A stretch of 64,000 nt of DNA from Paramesorhizobium endophyticum (GCF_014640615.1 NZ_BMHH01000019.1:29302-93301); one strand, 5' to 3'. Positions 52,769 to 62,374 are shown, numbered from the stretch's first letter. Made by a program: numbers and translations. The notes: generated by a model not told the origin, from the letters alone.

Positions 52769-54268
52769 ATGCACAAGACGCTGCTAACCGGCGCCCTGAT
52801 TCTGGGCTCCATGTTCTCACCCGCCTTCGCGGGATCGGGACCGATCAAGATCGTGTTGCCCGAAGAAGCGGATTTGCTCGAACCCTGCATGGCGACGCGC
52901 TCGAACATCGGTCGCATCATTCTGCAAAATGTCAGCGAAACCCTGACCGAGCTTGACGTTCGTGGCGACAAAGGCGTCATGCCTCGCCTGGCGGAAAAAT
53001 GGGAGCAGAAAGCAGACGGAAGCTGGCGCTTTCACTTGCGTCAGGACGTGACGTTCTCGGATGGGACCACATTCGATGCAAAAGACGTCAAGCACAGCTT
53101 CGACCGTATCCTGAGCGATAAAAATATCTGCGAATCGCGGCGCTATTTCGGCGGCATCACCGTCAACGCGAATGTGGTGGATGCGCATACGATCGATTTC
53201 ACCGCCGATCCGGTTCAACCGATCCTGCCGCTGCTGCTGTCTCTCGTGACGATCGTACCCGAGGGTACCCCGCTCGAATTCATACGCGAGCCGGTCGGAA
53301 CGGGCCCATTCAAACTGACCAACTGGACTCCAGGCCAGCAGATCGTGCTCTCCGCCCGTGAAGGCTATTGGGGCGCGAAGCCTGAGGTGACGGAGGCGAC
53401 ATATTTCTTCCGCACCGACCCCTCGGTGCGCGCGGCGATGGTCCAGACCGGCGAAGCGGATCTTTCGCCGTCGATCTCGCAGCTCGACGCGACCAACCCG
53501 GCCACCGACTTTTCATATCTGGACAGCGAGACCGTCTATCTCCGTATCGATCACAACATCGCGCCGCTCAACGATGTCCGTGTGCGCCGGGCGCTCAACA
53601 TGGCGATAGACCGCGAAGCCTTCCTTGGCACGCTGGTACCGCAGAACGCGCTGCTTGCCACCGCCATCGTTCCGCCGCCGACGCTTGGCTGGAACCCGGA
53701 TGTAAAAGTCTTCCCTTACGATCCCGTGGCGGCAAAAAAGCTTCTCGATGAGGCAAAGGCGGACGGCGTGAAGGTCGATACGCCGATCACCATCATCGCC
53801 CGCACCGCGAACTTTCCCAACATCACGGAAATCATGGAAGCGATACAGGCCCAGCTTAAGGAGGCTGGGTTCAATATCGAGCTGAAATTCGTCGAAGTGG
53901 CAGAGCATGAGGGCTATTATTCCAAGCCTTTCAAGGAGGGGCGCGGGCCTCTGATCGTGGCGGCCATGCATGACAATTCGAAGGGTGACCCATCCTTCTC
54001 GATGTTTTTCAAATACGCGCCCGAAGGGACCCAGTCCGGCTTCTCCGACCCGAAAGCCGGCGACCTGATCAAGCAGGCGTCGGCCGCAACGGGGCCTGAA
54101 CGTGCCAAGCTTTGGTCGCAGCTGATCGCCTATCTGCATGACGAAGTGGTCGCCGACGCGCTGCTTTTCCATATGGTAGGCTTCGCTAGGGTTTCCGAAC
54201 GCCTCGAATACAAGCCGACGATGGCGACGAACTCAATGCTGCAGCTTTCCGAGATCCGCATCAAGTAA
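52769..54268 (+). CDS. Dipeptide/oligopeptide-type ABC substrate-binding protein
   Basis: A 499-aa family 5 binding protein with signal peptide (to SPAFAGSG). The mature part has the canonical 'ETLTELDVRGDKGVMPRLAEKWEQKADGSWRFHLRQDVTFSDGTTFDAKDVKHSFDRIL' and 'LRIDHNIAPLNDVRVRRALNMAIDREAFLGTLVPQNALLATAIVPP' elements. GGGAGGGAGGAAAG precedes the ATG strongly, so the start at 52769 is sure. First gene of the long rightward operon. Family 5 proteins carry peptides, glutathione, opines and oligosaccharides; here a sugar-acid conjugate is the likely cargo, given the neighbours. Confidence 0.9.
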   Translation: MHKTLLTGALILGSMFSPAFAGSGPIKIVLPEEADLLEPCMATRSNIGRIILQNVSETLTELDVRGDKGVMPRLAEKWEQKADGSWRFHLRQDVTFSDGTTFDAKDVKHSFDRILSDKNICESRRYFGGITVNANVVDAHTIDFTADPVQPILPLLLSLVTIVPEGTPLEFIREPVGTGPFKLTNWTPGQQIVLSAREGYWGAKPEVTEATYFFRTDPSVRAAMVQTGEADLSPSISQLDATNPATDFSYLDSETVYLRIDHNIAPLNDVRVRRALNMAIDREAFLGTLVPQNALLATAIVPPPTLGWNPDVKVFPYDPVAAKKLLDEAKADGVKVDTPITIIARTANFPNITEIMEAIQAQLKEAGFNIELKFVEVAEHEGYYSKPFKEGRGPLIVAAMHDNSKGDPSFSMFFKYAPEGTQSGFSDPKAGDLIKQASAATGPERAKLWSQLIAYLHDEVVADALLFHMVGFARVSERLEYKPTMATNSMLQLSEIRIK

Positions 54269-54339
54269 TGCCGTCTGCGGGCGCCGGCGCAATCAAAGGC
54301 GGCAAGTTTCAAACCTGCCGTCAATATCATGAGGGGCCG

Positions 54340-55254
54340 ATGTTCAGCTTCATCCGCAAACGCGCCGTCAGCAGTCTGATCTCTCTCATCGGACTGATCG
54401 TGCTGGTCTTCTTCCTCTCCCGCCTCACCGGCGATCCCGCCGCCTTGTTCCTGCCCGTCGAGGCGTCTGCGGAAATGAAAGACCAATTCCGCGCCATCCA
54501 TGGCCTGAACGATCCGCTCATGGTCCAGTTTGCGCGCTATGTCGGCGACGTATTGACCGGCGATCTCGGCCAATCGCTGCGCAAGGCGCGACCGGCGATT
54601 GACGTGGTGACGGAAGCGTTTGTCTGGACCCTGTGGCTCGCCATCATCACCATGTCGCTCGTGACGGTGGCGGCGGTCGTCGTCGGATCTCTTGCGGCTT
54701 TTCGTTCGGGCGGCTTTTTTGACCGGCTCTCGTCGATGATATCGCTGATCGGCGCCGCCGTTCCGGATTTCTGGCTGGCCATCGTCGCCATCGTGGTGTT
54801 TTCCGTCCATTTGGCGTGGCTGCCAACATCCGGAACTGGTTCCGCCCTGCACTGGATACTGCCAATCTGCGTCCTTTTCGTCCGCCCCTTCGGTGTCATC
54901 GTTCAGGTCGTGCGCGGCTCAATGATCGGAGCGCTGTCGTCCGCCTATGTGAAGACGGCGCGAGCCAAGGGGGTAAAGGCGGGGCCGATCATTTTCATCC
55001 ATGCGCTGCGCAATGCCATGCTACCCGTCATCACCGTCATCGGGGATCAGGCCGCGAGCATCCTGAACGGCGCCGTGATCATCGAAACCATCTTCGGCTT
55101 CCCCGGCGTCGGCAAACTGATGATCGATTCAATCCTTCAGCGTGATTTCAACGTGGTGCTAGCCGCGATCCTCGTCACTGCGGTCGCCATCTTCCTCATG
55201 AACATGCTGATCGATCTGGCCTACGCGCTGCTCGATCCGCGCATCCGTCATTGA
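54340..55254 (+). CDS. Dipeptide-type ABC permease (DppB family)
   Basis: A 304-aa permease with six transmembrane helices and the BPD motif 'YVKTARAKGVKAGPIIFIHALRNAMLPVITVIGDQAASILNGAVIIETIFGFPGVGKLMIDSILQRDFNVVLAAILV', characteristic of DppB/OppB. The start at 54340 has GAGGGG upstream and gives the usual short N-terminal helix ('FIRKRAVSSLISLIGLIVLVFFLSRLTGDPA'); a longer frame upstream overlaps the binding-protein stop and is not supported. Partner of the DppC-like permease downstream (16-bp gap). Confidence 0.9.
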   Translation: MFSFIRKRAVSSLISLIGLIVLVFFLSRLTGDPAALFLPVEASAEMKDQFRAIHGLNDPLMVQFARYVGDVLTGDLGQSLRKARPAIDVVTEAFVWTLWLAIITMSLVTVAAVVVGSLAAFRSGGFFDRLSSMISLIGAAVPDFWLAIVAIVVFSVHLAWLPTSGTGSALHWILPICVLFVRPFGVIVQVVRGSMIGALSSAYVKTARAKGVKAGPIIFIHALRNAMLPVITVIGDQAASILNGAVIIETIFGFPGVGKLMIDSILQRDFNVVLAAILVTAVAIFLMNMLIDLAYALLDPRIRH

Positions 55255-55270
55255 GGAGGGTGAAGCCGAC

Positions 55271-56194
55271 ATGACCTTACAAGACACGCAGACCATGATC
55301 GACCACGAGCCGCATCAGGCAATGCGCATGGCGCGGATGCTGTGGGCGGATAAATTCGCGCTTTGCGCCACGCTGTTCCTGCTCATCGTGCTTGTCATGG
55401 CGATCATCGGGCCGGCTTGGCTCGGAGAACTGGCGACAAAGCAGAACCTCAGAGGGCGGAACCTCGCTCCCTTCGATTGGCAACGAAGTTGGGTCTGGTG
55501 GATGGGGGCCGACGCTCTGGGCAGGCCGCTCTTTGCCCGCATCATCGTCGCCACGCAAAACACGCTCATGGTCGCAGCCGGCGCGGTCGCGATTTCGGCG
55601 GTCGTCGGCACGCTGCTTGGCCTCATCGCCGGCTTCTCTTCGCCACGCGTCAATCAGGTGATCATGCGGCTGGCGGATGTGATCATGTCCTTCCCGTCGC
55701 TCCTGATTGCGGTCATCGTGCTCTATATGCTGGGATCGTCGATCCTCAACCTGATCCTGGTCCTCTCGATCACCCGCATACCGGTCTTTTTGCGCACGAC
55801 CCGCGCTGAGGTGCTGGAAATCCGCGAGCGCATGTTCGTGCAGGCGGCCCGGGTCATGGGCGCTTCCAGCAAGCGGATCCTCTTTCGCCACATCCTTCCC
55901 GTCGTCTTGCCGACGCTGACAACGCTGGCCACTCTCGACTTTGCCTATGTGATGCTGGCGGAGAGCGCGCTGTCGTTTCTCGGCATCGGCATTCAACCTC
56001 CCGAAATCACATGGGGATTGATGATCTCGCAGGGCCGCCAATATCTGACCAATGCCTGGTGGTTATCGTTCTGGCCGGGGCTTGCGATCATTCTCACGAC
56101 ACTCTCCCTTAATCTCCTGTCGAACTGGCTGCGCATCGCGCTCGATCCGGTCCAGCGCTGGCGTCTGGAAATGAAAGGCGGCTCGAATGGCTGA
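55271..56194 (+). CDS. Dipeptide-type ABC permease (DppC family)
   Basis: A 307-aa permease with the N-terminal OppC helix (about 30-50) and the BPD domain: 'GADALGRPLFARIIVATQNTLMVAAGAVAISAVVGTLLGLIAGF' and EAA loop 'MFVQAARVMGASSKRILFRHILPVVLPTLTTLATLDFAYVMLAESALSFLGIGIQPPEITWGLMI'. GGAGGG precedes the ATG. The stop overlaps the fused ATPase gene by eight bases, so the subunits are made together. Confidence 0.9.
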   Translation: MTLQDTQTMIDHEPHQAMRMARMLWADKFALCATLFLLIVLVMAIIGPAWLGELATKQNLRGRNLAPFDWQRSWVWWMGADALGRPLFARIIVATQNTLMVAAGAVAISAVVGTLLGLIAGFSSPRVNQVIMRLADVIMSFPSLLIAVIVLYMLGSSILNLILVLSITRIPVFLRTTRAEVLEIRERMFVQAARVMGASSKRILFRHILPVVLPTLTTLATLDFAYVMLAESALSFLGIGIQPPEITWGLMISQGRQYLTNAWWLSFWPGLAIILTTLSLNLLSNWLRIALDPVQRWRLEMKGGSNG

Positions 56195-57806
56195 CCATCT
56201 TCTCGAAGTCCGCAATTTGTCGGTCGAGTTTCACACCGCATCAGGCACTGTCCGGGCCGTCCGCAACATTTCCTATCATCTCGACCGTGGCGAAACCCTC
56301 GGCATTTTGGGCGAGAGCGGCTCAGGCAAATCCGTTTCGTCAGCCGCGATCATGAACCTGATCGACATGCCACCGGGACGCATCAGCTCAGGCGAAATCC
56401 TGCTCGACGGCAAGGATTTGTTGAAAATGTCGCCCCACGAGCGCCGCGAGGTGAACGGAAAGCGGATCGCGATGATCTTTCAGGACCCGCTCAGCCATCT
56501 CAACCCGGTCTACACCGTGGGCTGGCAGATCAGGGAGGCGCTGACGACCCATGGCGCGAGCGCCACAGCGGCGAGGACGGAAGCCTTGCGCTTGTTGCAG
56601 CGCGTCGGCATTCCCGACCCTGAACAGGCCATGGGAAAATACCCCCACGAATTTTCCGGCGGCCAGCGCCAGCGCGTGATGATCGCCATGGCGCTGGCGC
56701 TGCGCCCCGACATTTTGATCGCCGATGAACCGACGACGGCGCTCGATGTCACGGTTCAGGCGGAAGTGCTGGCCCTGCTGAAGGAATTGCAGCGGGAAAC
56801 CGGCATGGCCGTGCTGATCATCACCCATGATCTGGGCGTCGTCGCCGAAATCGCCGACCGTGTCGTTGTCATGGAAAAAGGCGAGCTGGTGGAAACCGGC
56901 ACGGTGCGTGAGGTCTATAAGAACCCGCGCCATCCCTATACGAGGAAACTTATCGCAGCCGCGCCCGGCAAAGGAGAGATGCATGCGCCGGATGCCAAGG
57001 GCGATCCGGTTCTATCGGTCAGGGATCTTCGCAAGCGCTATGGCACGTTCGATGCCCTGAAGGGCGTGTCCTTCGATCTCATGCCCGGCGAAACCATCGC
57101 CATCGTGGGAGAAAGCGGTTCGGGCAAGTCCACGTTGGCGCGCGTCCTGTTGCGGCTGGAAGAACCCGACAGCGGTCAAGCGCTCTGGAAGGGGCGCAAC
57201 CTGTTCCAACTCTCGACCTCCGATATGCACAGGCTGCGGCGCGACCTGCAGATGGTGTTCCAGGACCCGACGCAATCCCTGAGCCCGCGCATGACGGTAT
57301 TCCAGCTGATCTGCGAGGCATGGGTGATCCATCCCGACATTCTGGCGAAACCCAGATGGCGCGAACGGGTAGCCCAGCTCCTGATTCAGGTGGGTCTTCA
57401 GCCCGAGCACATGGGGCGTTATCCCCATCAATTCTCCGGCGGTCAGCGTCAACGGATCGCCATTGCGCGGGCGCTCGCGCTCGAACCCCAGTTGATCATA
57501 TGCGACGAAGCGGTTTCCGCGCTGGATGTATCGGTGCAGGCTCAAATCATCGCCCTGCTGGACAGGCTGCGCCGTGAAATGGGCATCGCCTTCATCTTCA
57601 TCGCCCATGATTTGCCTGTTGTTCGCGACTTCGCGGATCACGTCATGGTCATGCGCAAGGGAGAGGTCGTGGAGCGGGGAACGGTGCGCGAGATATTCGA
57701 AACTCCCCGCGAAGACTATACCCGCGCGCTACTCGCCGCCGGGCTTGATCCAGATCCAGATATACAGGCCGCCAACCGGGCAGCCCGATTTGCACGCGCT
57801 TCTTAA
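56187..57806 (+). CDS. Fused double ABC ATPase (DppD-DppF type)
   Basis: Two ATPase modules in one 539-aa chain, as in GsiA or YejF. Module 1 (about 5-250): Walker A GESGSGKSVSS, signature FSGGQRQRVMIAMAL, Walker B ILIADEPTTALD and 'THDLGVVAEI'. Module 2 (about 275-520): Walker [15 protein letters not shown], signature FSGGQRQRIAIARAL, Walker B LIICDEAVSALD and 'AHDLPVVRDF'. Walker B of module 2 reads DEAVSALD, the usual peptide-importer form. The start overlaps the DppC-like gene. A dedicated permease pair and binding protein precede it, so the importer is complete. Confidence 0.93.
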   Translation: MADHLLEVRNLSVEFHTASGTVRAVRNISYHLDRGETLGILGESGSGKSVSSAAIMNLIDMPPGRISSGEILLDGKDLLKMSPHERREVNGKRIAMIFQDPLSHLNPVYTVGWQIREALTTHGASATAARTEALRLLQRVGIPDPEQAMGKYPHEFSGGQRQRVMIAMALALRPDILIADEPTTALDVTVQAEVLALLKELQRETGMAVLIITHDLGVVAEIADRVVVMEKGELVETGTVREVYKNPRHPYTRKLIAAAPGKGEMHAPDAKGDPVLSVRDLRKRYGTFDALKGVSFDLMPGETIAIVGESGSGKSTLARVLLRLEEPDSGQALWKGRNLFQLSTSDMHRLRRDLQMVFQDPTQSLSPRMTVFQLICEAWVIHPDILAKPRWRERVAQLLIQVGLQPEHMGRYPHQFSGGQRQRIAIARALALEPQLIICDEAVSALDVSVQAQIIALLDRLRREMGIAFIFIAHDLPVVRDFADHVMVMRKGEVVERGTVREIFETPREDYTRALLAAGLDPDPDIQAANRAARFARAS

Positions 57807-57835
57807 TAAAGCGCCATCCTTCCAAGGAGATACCG

Positions 57836-58717
57836 ATGCCCAAAAAAGCCTTCGTCGCGCTCGTAACATGCTTCAACGAAGACGAGACGATCAACTTCGA
57901 GGCCACGCGCGCGCAGGTCCGCCGTCAGGTCGCAGCCGGCAACAACATCATGTGCGCCGGAACCAACGGCGATTTCACTGCCCTCACCTATGAGGAAAAA
58001 ATCCAGTTGACCCAGCAGGTGGTCGAAGAGGTCAATGGGCGCGTGGAGATCATCGTCAACGCCGGAATGCCGGCGACCTTCGAGACCGTGAAGCTGGCGC
58101 GCGAATTCGACAGGATCGGCGTCGATGGCATCGCCGTCATCACACCCTTCTTCATCGCCTGCACGCAGGACGGCCTTGTGCGCCACTTCTCGACCGTCGC
58201 CGATGCGGTGAAGACACCCGTCTATCTCTACGATATCCCTGCGCGGACTCAGAACCACATCGAGCCGGAGACGGCGCGCGCACTCGCCGCCCATGGCAAT
58301 ATCGCCGGCATCAAGGATTCCGGCGGTGCGCAGGAGACGCTCGAGGCGTATCTGGGCGTGGGCCGTGATATCGCTGACTTCGCCGTTTATTCAGGCCCAG
58401 ATCATCTGGTCCACTGGTCGCTGCAGAATGGCGCTGCCGGTTGCATATCCGGCCTGGGCAATGTCATGCCGGAAGTACTGGCCGGGATATTGAGGGCTTT
58501 CAATGCAGGCAATGAGGCCGAAGCCGCCCGCCAGCAGGAAATATTCGGCCGTTTCCGCAAAGACCTCTACGGCCTCGGCTATCCGCCTGCCCTTGTAAAG
58601 CGCGCGCTTTACCTGATGGACAAATCGGTCGGCGCAAGCCGCCAGCCCGCCCTGCTCCCCGATCCGGTGCAGGATGCGCAGATCCTCGACATTCTCAAGA
58701 CGTACGGGATGGTTTGA
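57836..58717 (+). CDS. DapA-superfamily aldolase/lyase
   Basis: Class I Schiff-base lyase of 293 aa. 'KKAFVALVTCFNEDETINFEATRAQVRRQVAAGNNIMCAGTNGDFTALTYEEKIQLTQQVVEEV' (GTTGE-like element changed to GTNGDF), Tyr in 'VYLYDIPARTQNHIEPETA' and the Schiff-base Lys in 'IAGIKDSGGAQETLEAYLG'. DapA, NanA, KdgD and HpaI-type roles are all possible; the altered GTNGDF segment argues against DHDPS proper. AAGGAG precedes the ATG. In an operon with two dehydrogenases and a sialidase-fold gene nearby, cleavage of a sugar-acid to pyruvate is the most plausible job. Confidence 0.82.
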   Translation: MPKKAFVALVTCFNEDETINFEATRAQVRRQVAAGNNIMCAGTNGDFTALTYEEKIQLTQQVVEEVNGRVEIIVNAGMPATFETVKLAREFDRIGVDGIAVITPFFIACTQDGLVRHFSTVADAVKTPVYLYDIPARTQNHIEPETARALAAHGNIAGIKDSGGAQETLEAYLGVGRDIADFAVYSGPDHLVHWSLQNGAAGCISGLGNVMPEVLAGILRAFNAGNEAEAARQQEIFGRFRKDLYGLGYPPALVKRALYLMDKSVGASRQPALLPDPVQDAQILDILKTYGMV

Positions 58718-58720
58718 GCC

Positions 58721-59683
58721 ATGACAGTCCTTCTTACGACGTCTCCCGGCTTCGGTCGCCACGGACAAGTCCCTGCAAGACTGGCGGAACTTGGCTGGAA
58801 GCTGATCCGATGCGTTGACACAACTCTTGCCGATGGCGGTCTGTCCGAACATCTGGACGAGGCGGATTATATCGTTGTCGGGCTGGTGCCGGTCACGGCA
58901 GAAATCCTCGCCAACGCCCCAAAACTGAAAGGCGTCGTGAAACACGGCGTCGGCGTGGACAATATCGATATTTCCGCCTGCACGGCACGGGGCATTCCCG
59001 TGGCCAATACGCCCGGTGCAAATGCCGACGCGGTCGCGGAACTAGGCGTCGGGCTGATGCTTTCCATGGCCCGCGACATTCCGGCACGTCACGCCAGCGT
59101 CATCGCGGGCGGATGGGACCGCCAAATCGGCTCGCAAATCGGCGGCAAGACGCTCGGCATCATTGGCCTCGGCAATATTGGTCGAACATTGGCGCTGAAG
59201 GCACGGGCGTTGGGGGTGAATGTGCTGGCCTGCGACCCCCACGCCGACGCCGCCTTCGCGGCGCAAAACAATATCGCGATCGTTACACTGGATGCGCTAT
59301 TGGCAGCTTCCGACTATGTCTCCCTGCATATCTTCGGCGGCAAGGACAATGCGGCCCTGATCAATGCCAGGACCATTGCGGGCATGAAGCCCGGAGCCCG
59401 GCTCCTGAACCTGGCACGTGGCGAAGTCGTCGATCTGGATGCGGTGCATGCGGCCTTGGAAGCGGGCCACCTTGGCGGCGTTGCACTGGATGCCTATGTG
59501 GCCGAGCCTCCGGATCGCGGGCATCCGATCTTCCGCCATCCCCGGGCGATATTCATGCCGCATTCCGGTGCCGATACCCTCGAAGCACTGGAAAATGTCG
59601 GGCTGATGAACATTGCCGATATCGAGACCTTGATTGCCGGTGGCCGCCCTGCCCGCGTTCTCAACCCCGAGGTCTTTCAATGA
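58721..59683 (+). CDS. D-2-hydroxyacid dehydrogenase (SerA-like)
   Basis: A 320-aa NAD-dependent enzyme. NAD-binding 'LGIIGLGNIGRTLALKARALGVNVLACDPHAD' and the catalytic triad: Arg in 'LLNLARGEVVDLDAVHAAL', Glu in 'LDAYVAEPPDRGHPIFRHPRAIFMPHSGADTLEALENVGLM' and His in PHSGAD. Substrate-binding 'KHGVGVDNIDISACTARGIPVANTPGANADAVAELGVGLMLSMAR' is typical of phosphoglycerate or glyoxylate reductase-like members. It starts 3 bases after the DapA-like stop and overlaps the next gene (ATGA), so these three genes act as one unit. It lacks an ACT domain, so it is not full-length SerA. Confidence 0.9.
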   Translation: MTVLLTTSPGFGRHGQVPARLAELGWKLIRCVDTTLADGGLSEHLDEADYIVVGLVPVTAEILANAPKLKGVVKHGVGVDNIDISACTARGIPVANTPGANADAVAELGVGLMLSMARDIPARHASVIAGGWDRQIGSQIGGKTLGIIGLGNIGRTLALKARALGVNVLACDPHADAAFAAQNNIAIVTLDALLAASDYVSLHIFGGKDNAALINARTIAGMKPGARLLNLARGEVVDLDAVHAALEAGHLGGVALDAYVAEPPDRGHPIFRHPRAIFMPHSGADTLEALENVGLMNIADIETLIAGGRPARVLNPEVFQ

Positions 59684-60720
59684 CGATCAACTACGAAACG
59701 CTTCGCGAAGTCGCCCGCGATATTTTCAAGGCTACCGGCCTGGCCGCCGACAAGGCCGAAGCCGTCGCGCGTTATCTTGTCGAGGCTGACCTGATGGGCC
59801 ACACGACCCATGGCCTGGCACTGGCGCCATGGTACCTGCAAAGTCTCAGGGATGGCGTAATGGCCGCCGATGGGATACCTGAAACCGTCTCCGACCGCGG
59901 CGCGGCCATCTGCTGGCGTGGCTTGAGGCTACCCGGCGCATGGCTCGTTTCCACCGGAGTAGCGCTCTGCATGGAGCGAGCCCGACAATATGGCACCGCG
60001 ACGCTGGTGATTGGCGACAGCCACCACATCGGCGCGCTCGCCGCCTACCTGCCCGACGCCACGGCCGAGGGTTTCATGATCTCTATTGCCTCCTCCTCTC
60101 CTTCCGGCGCGCAGGTCGCGCCATTTGGCGGATTGAAGGGTGTCTTCACTCCCGATCCGGTCGCCTATGGAATTCCCACGCCCGGCGATCCGATTTTGAT
60201 CGATATCTCCGCCTCGATCACCACGGTGAACATGGCGCAACGGATGATCCAGGAAGGACGCTCCTATGAGCACCCCTGGGTAATGGATGCCGAAGGAGCC
60301 CTCTCGACGGACCCAAATGCAGTTATTGCGGGGGGTTCCCTCCTGCCAACCGGGGGACTCGACCATGGACAAAAGGGGTACGGGATGGCGCTGGCTGTCG
60401 AGGCTCTGACCCAGGGTCTCGCCGGTTACGGTCGCGCCGATACCCCGAAAGGCACCAACGCTGCTGTGATGATCACCGTCCATGATCCCGACGCCTTTGG
60501 CGGGCAAGCCGCCTTTCTGCGTCAGACCGGCTGGCTGGCGAATGCGTGCCTCGCCTCCCCGCCGCGCGATCCTTCCCGGCCGGTACGCCTGCCGGGACAG
60601 GCAGCACTTGCCCGCAGGCGCAAAGCGATGTCGGAAGGCGTGGAGCTTTACCCCTCCATCATTCCTGCACTCAAGGTGGAAGCTGAACGACTGGGCGTGG
60701 ACATTTGCGGAAGGTTGTAA
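59680..60720 (+). CDS. Malate/L-lactate dehydrogenase-type (Ldh2 family) oxidoreductase
   Basis: A 346-aa NAD(P)-dependent dehydrogenase of the Ldh2 family (malate, ureidoglycolate, 2,3-diketogulonate reductase types). 'LVEADLMGHTTHGLALAPWYLQSLRDGVM', the catalytic His in 'TLVIGDSHHIGALAAYLPDATAEGFMISIASSSPSGAQVAPFGGLKGVFTPDPVAYGIPT' and 'DHGQKGYGMALAVEALTQGLAGYGR' match the family. Coupled to the SerA-like gene (ATGA). Two oxidoreductases and a lyase in a row make a short degradation pathway for a hydroxy-acid. Confidence 0.85.
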   Translation: MTINYETLREVARDIFKATGLAADKAEAVARYLVEADLMGHTTHGLALAPWYLQSLRDGVMAADGIPETVSDRGAAICWRGLRLPGAWLVSTGVALCMERARQYGTATLVIGDSHHIGALAAYLPDATAEGFMISIASSSPSGAQVAPFGGLKGVFTPDPVAYGIPTPGDPILIDISASITTVNMAQRMIQEGRSYEHPWVMDAEGALSTDPNAVIAGGSLLPTGGLDHGQKGYGMALAVEALTQGLAGYGRADTPKGTNAAVMITVHDPDAFGGQAAFLRQTGWLANACLASPPRDPSRPVRLPGQAALARRRKAMSEGVELYPSIIPALKVEAERLGVDICGRL

Positions 60721-60787
60721 ATCCAGCCAACCGGGCATGAAGATTTGCAAATATCCAGATAACTGGAAAAACGGGAGGAGAAAACCA

Positions 60788-61762
60788 ATGGATAAACGGC
60801 TGAAATTAGCATTTCTGGCGATCATCGGAGCACTTGCCGCCGATACATCCGCAGCCCAGGAATACCCTTCACGACCCATCGAAATTGTCGTGCCCTATGC
60901 CGCCGGTGGCGGCACGGACCTGTCAATTCGCGTGATGGCCGAGGTGCTTTCGAAGAAGCTCGATGGTGCCACCGTCGTCGTGCGCAACCAGACCGGAGGT
61001 GGTGGCGGCATTGGCACCGGTTCAGCTCTCAGCGCAAAGCCCGATGGCTATACGCTGGGCACCGGCGCGCAGGGCCCGATTGCGCTGCTGCCGCATTACG
61101 GCGCCACCACCTATAAGATCGGCGATGTCGATTTCCTCGCCCTGATGGCACGCAATCTGCAAATCGTGCTGGCATGCGCCGATGCGCCGTTTTCTGATTT
61201 CGACGGCTTCATGGCCTATGCCAAGGAGAACCCGGGCGCGGTGCTGATCGGCAATTCCGGTGCCGGCGGTGCCAACCATCTGTCGGTCGAAGCCTTCGGG
61301 CGAGCATCGGCCACGACTTTCGAGCATGTGCCCTTCAGCGGCGCCTCGGAAGCGCTGACGGCCTGCGCTGGCGGACATATCAATGCTGTCACCGCCACGC
61401 CTGCCGAGGCGCGGCCACATATTGAATCGGGTGCCGTAAAGCCGATTTTCGTGATGGAATCCAAGCGCATCGCTGATTATCCGGAGGTGCCGACCGCCGT
61501 CGAAAAGGGGATCGATTTCACCTGGTCATCATGGAAGGGCGTCATCGCTCCCAAGGGCATTCCCGATGATATCAGGGCTAAATTGACCGCCGCACTGGAA
61601 GCGACATTCACCGACCCGGATTTCATCGCGAAGATGAGCAAAATGGGTGAATTCGTCGATTATCGCGACAGCGCCGGTTATGCAAAGCTGGCGCAGGACG
61701 ACAGCCAGAAGGCTGAGGCGATCATTCGCGATCTCGGCATGCATGGAATGAACGCGAAATAA
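60788..61762 (+). CDS. TctC-type tripartite tricarboxylate transporter binding protein
   Basis: A 324-aa periplasmic binding protein (Bug family) with signal peptide (to SAAQ) and typical elements: 'YPSRPIEIVVPYAAGGGTDLSIRVMAEVLSKKLDGATVVVRNQTGGGGGIGTGSALSAKPDGYTLG' and 'VPFSGASEALTACAGGHINAVTATPAEARPHIESGAVKPIFVMESKRIADYPEVPTAVEKGI'. GGAGGAG precedes the ATG. The start at 60788 is certain from the signal and the strong ribosome site. Works with TctB and TctA downstream to import di- or tricarboxylates. Confidence 0.92.
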   Translation: MDKRLKLAFLAIIGALAADTSAAQEYPSRPIEIVVPYAAGGGTDLSIRVMAEVLSKKLDGATVVVRNQTGGGGGIGTGSALSAKPDGYTLGTGAQGPIALLPHYGATTYKIGDVDFLALMARNLQIVLACADAPFSDFDGFMAYAKENPGAVLIGNSGAGGANHLSVEAFGRASATTFEHVPFSGASEALTACAGGHINAVTATPAEARPHIESGAVKPIFVMESKRIADYPEVPTAVEKGIDFTWSSWKGVIAPKGIPDDIRAKLTAALEATFTDPDFIAKMSKMGEFVDYRDSAGYAKLAQDDSQKAEAIIRDLGMHGMNAK

Positions 61763-61888
61763 TTCGCTGTGCGATGCTCTGCATGAGATGTCCCAAGGTC
61801 GCCTCCAAAGGGCGGCCTCTGGAATTCTCCCCGGATCAGCACCAGCCATTACGAACCGCCGGGACGCCCGGCGGAAGCGAGGAAAACG

Positions 61889-62365
61889 ATGTCGCGAACA
61901 GATATCCTCTTGCGCAACAAGGATGTGCTTGCAGGCTTGGCGTTCTTGTTGGTGGCCGCCGTCTTCGCCTTTGGGGCGATGAAGCTGCCAATGGGGACAA
62001 CGCTGCGAATGGGTCCCGGCTACTTCCCGCTGATCCTTTCAGGCGGACTGGCTATTCTGGGCTCCCTGATCCTTCTTTCGGGCATTCGCAATGCCTCACC
62101 TGAGAACACTGTGGGTTCACCCGCATGGTCACGTGTCCTTATTATCTGCGCTGCAGTGCTCGTTTTCGTCTCAGGCCTGCAAGGGATGGGCTTTCCGCTC
62201 ACTGTGTTCGCGACGGTTTTCATTGCCTCGACCGGCAGCCGCTATTTTCGCCTGCATATCAGTCTTGCGCTTGCTGCATTCATCGCAGCGTGTGCGTGGA
62301 TTATCTTCGTCAAATTGCTTGGCCTGCCCTTTCAGACGGTTGGCGGCTGGTTCCTTTTCCGGTGA
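61889..62365 (+). CDS. TctB-type small transporter subunit
   Basis: A 158-aa membrane protein of four transmembrane helices: 'NKDVLAGLAFLLVAAVFAFGAM', 'RMGPGYFPLILSGGLAILGSLILLSGI', 'RVLIICAAVLVFVSGLQGMGF' and 'SLALAAFIAACAWIIFVKLLGLPFQTVGGWF'. The G-x-GYFP pattern and four-helix layout are those of TctB. GAGG precedes the ATG. It lies between tctC and tctA in the usual order, so identification is firm despite low sequence conservation in this subunit. Confidence 0.88.
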   Translation: MSRTDILLRNKDVLAGLAFLLVAAVFAFGAMKLPMGTTLRMGPGYFPLILSGGLAILGSLILLSGIRNASPENTVGSPAWSRVLIICAAVLVFVSGLQGMGFPLTVFATVFIASTGSRYFRLHISLALAAFIAACAWIIFVKLLGLPFQTVGGWFLFR

Positions 62366-62374
62366 GGACTTGAA

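Noticed and set aside
59113..60720. Longer form of the Ldh2-family gene starting inside the SerA-like gene
   Set aside because: The extra N-terminal part is the shadow of the SerA-like gene; the ATG at 59680 overlaps its stop and fits the family N-terminus.
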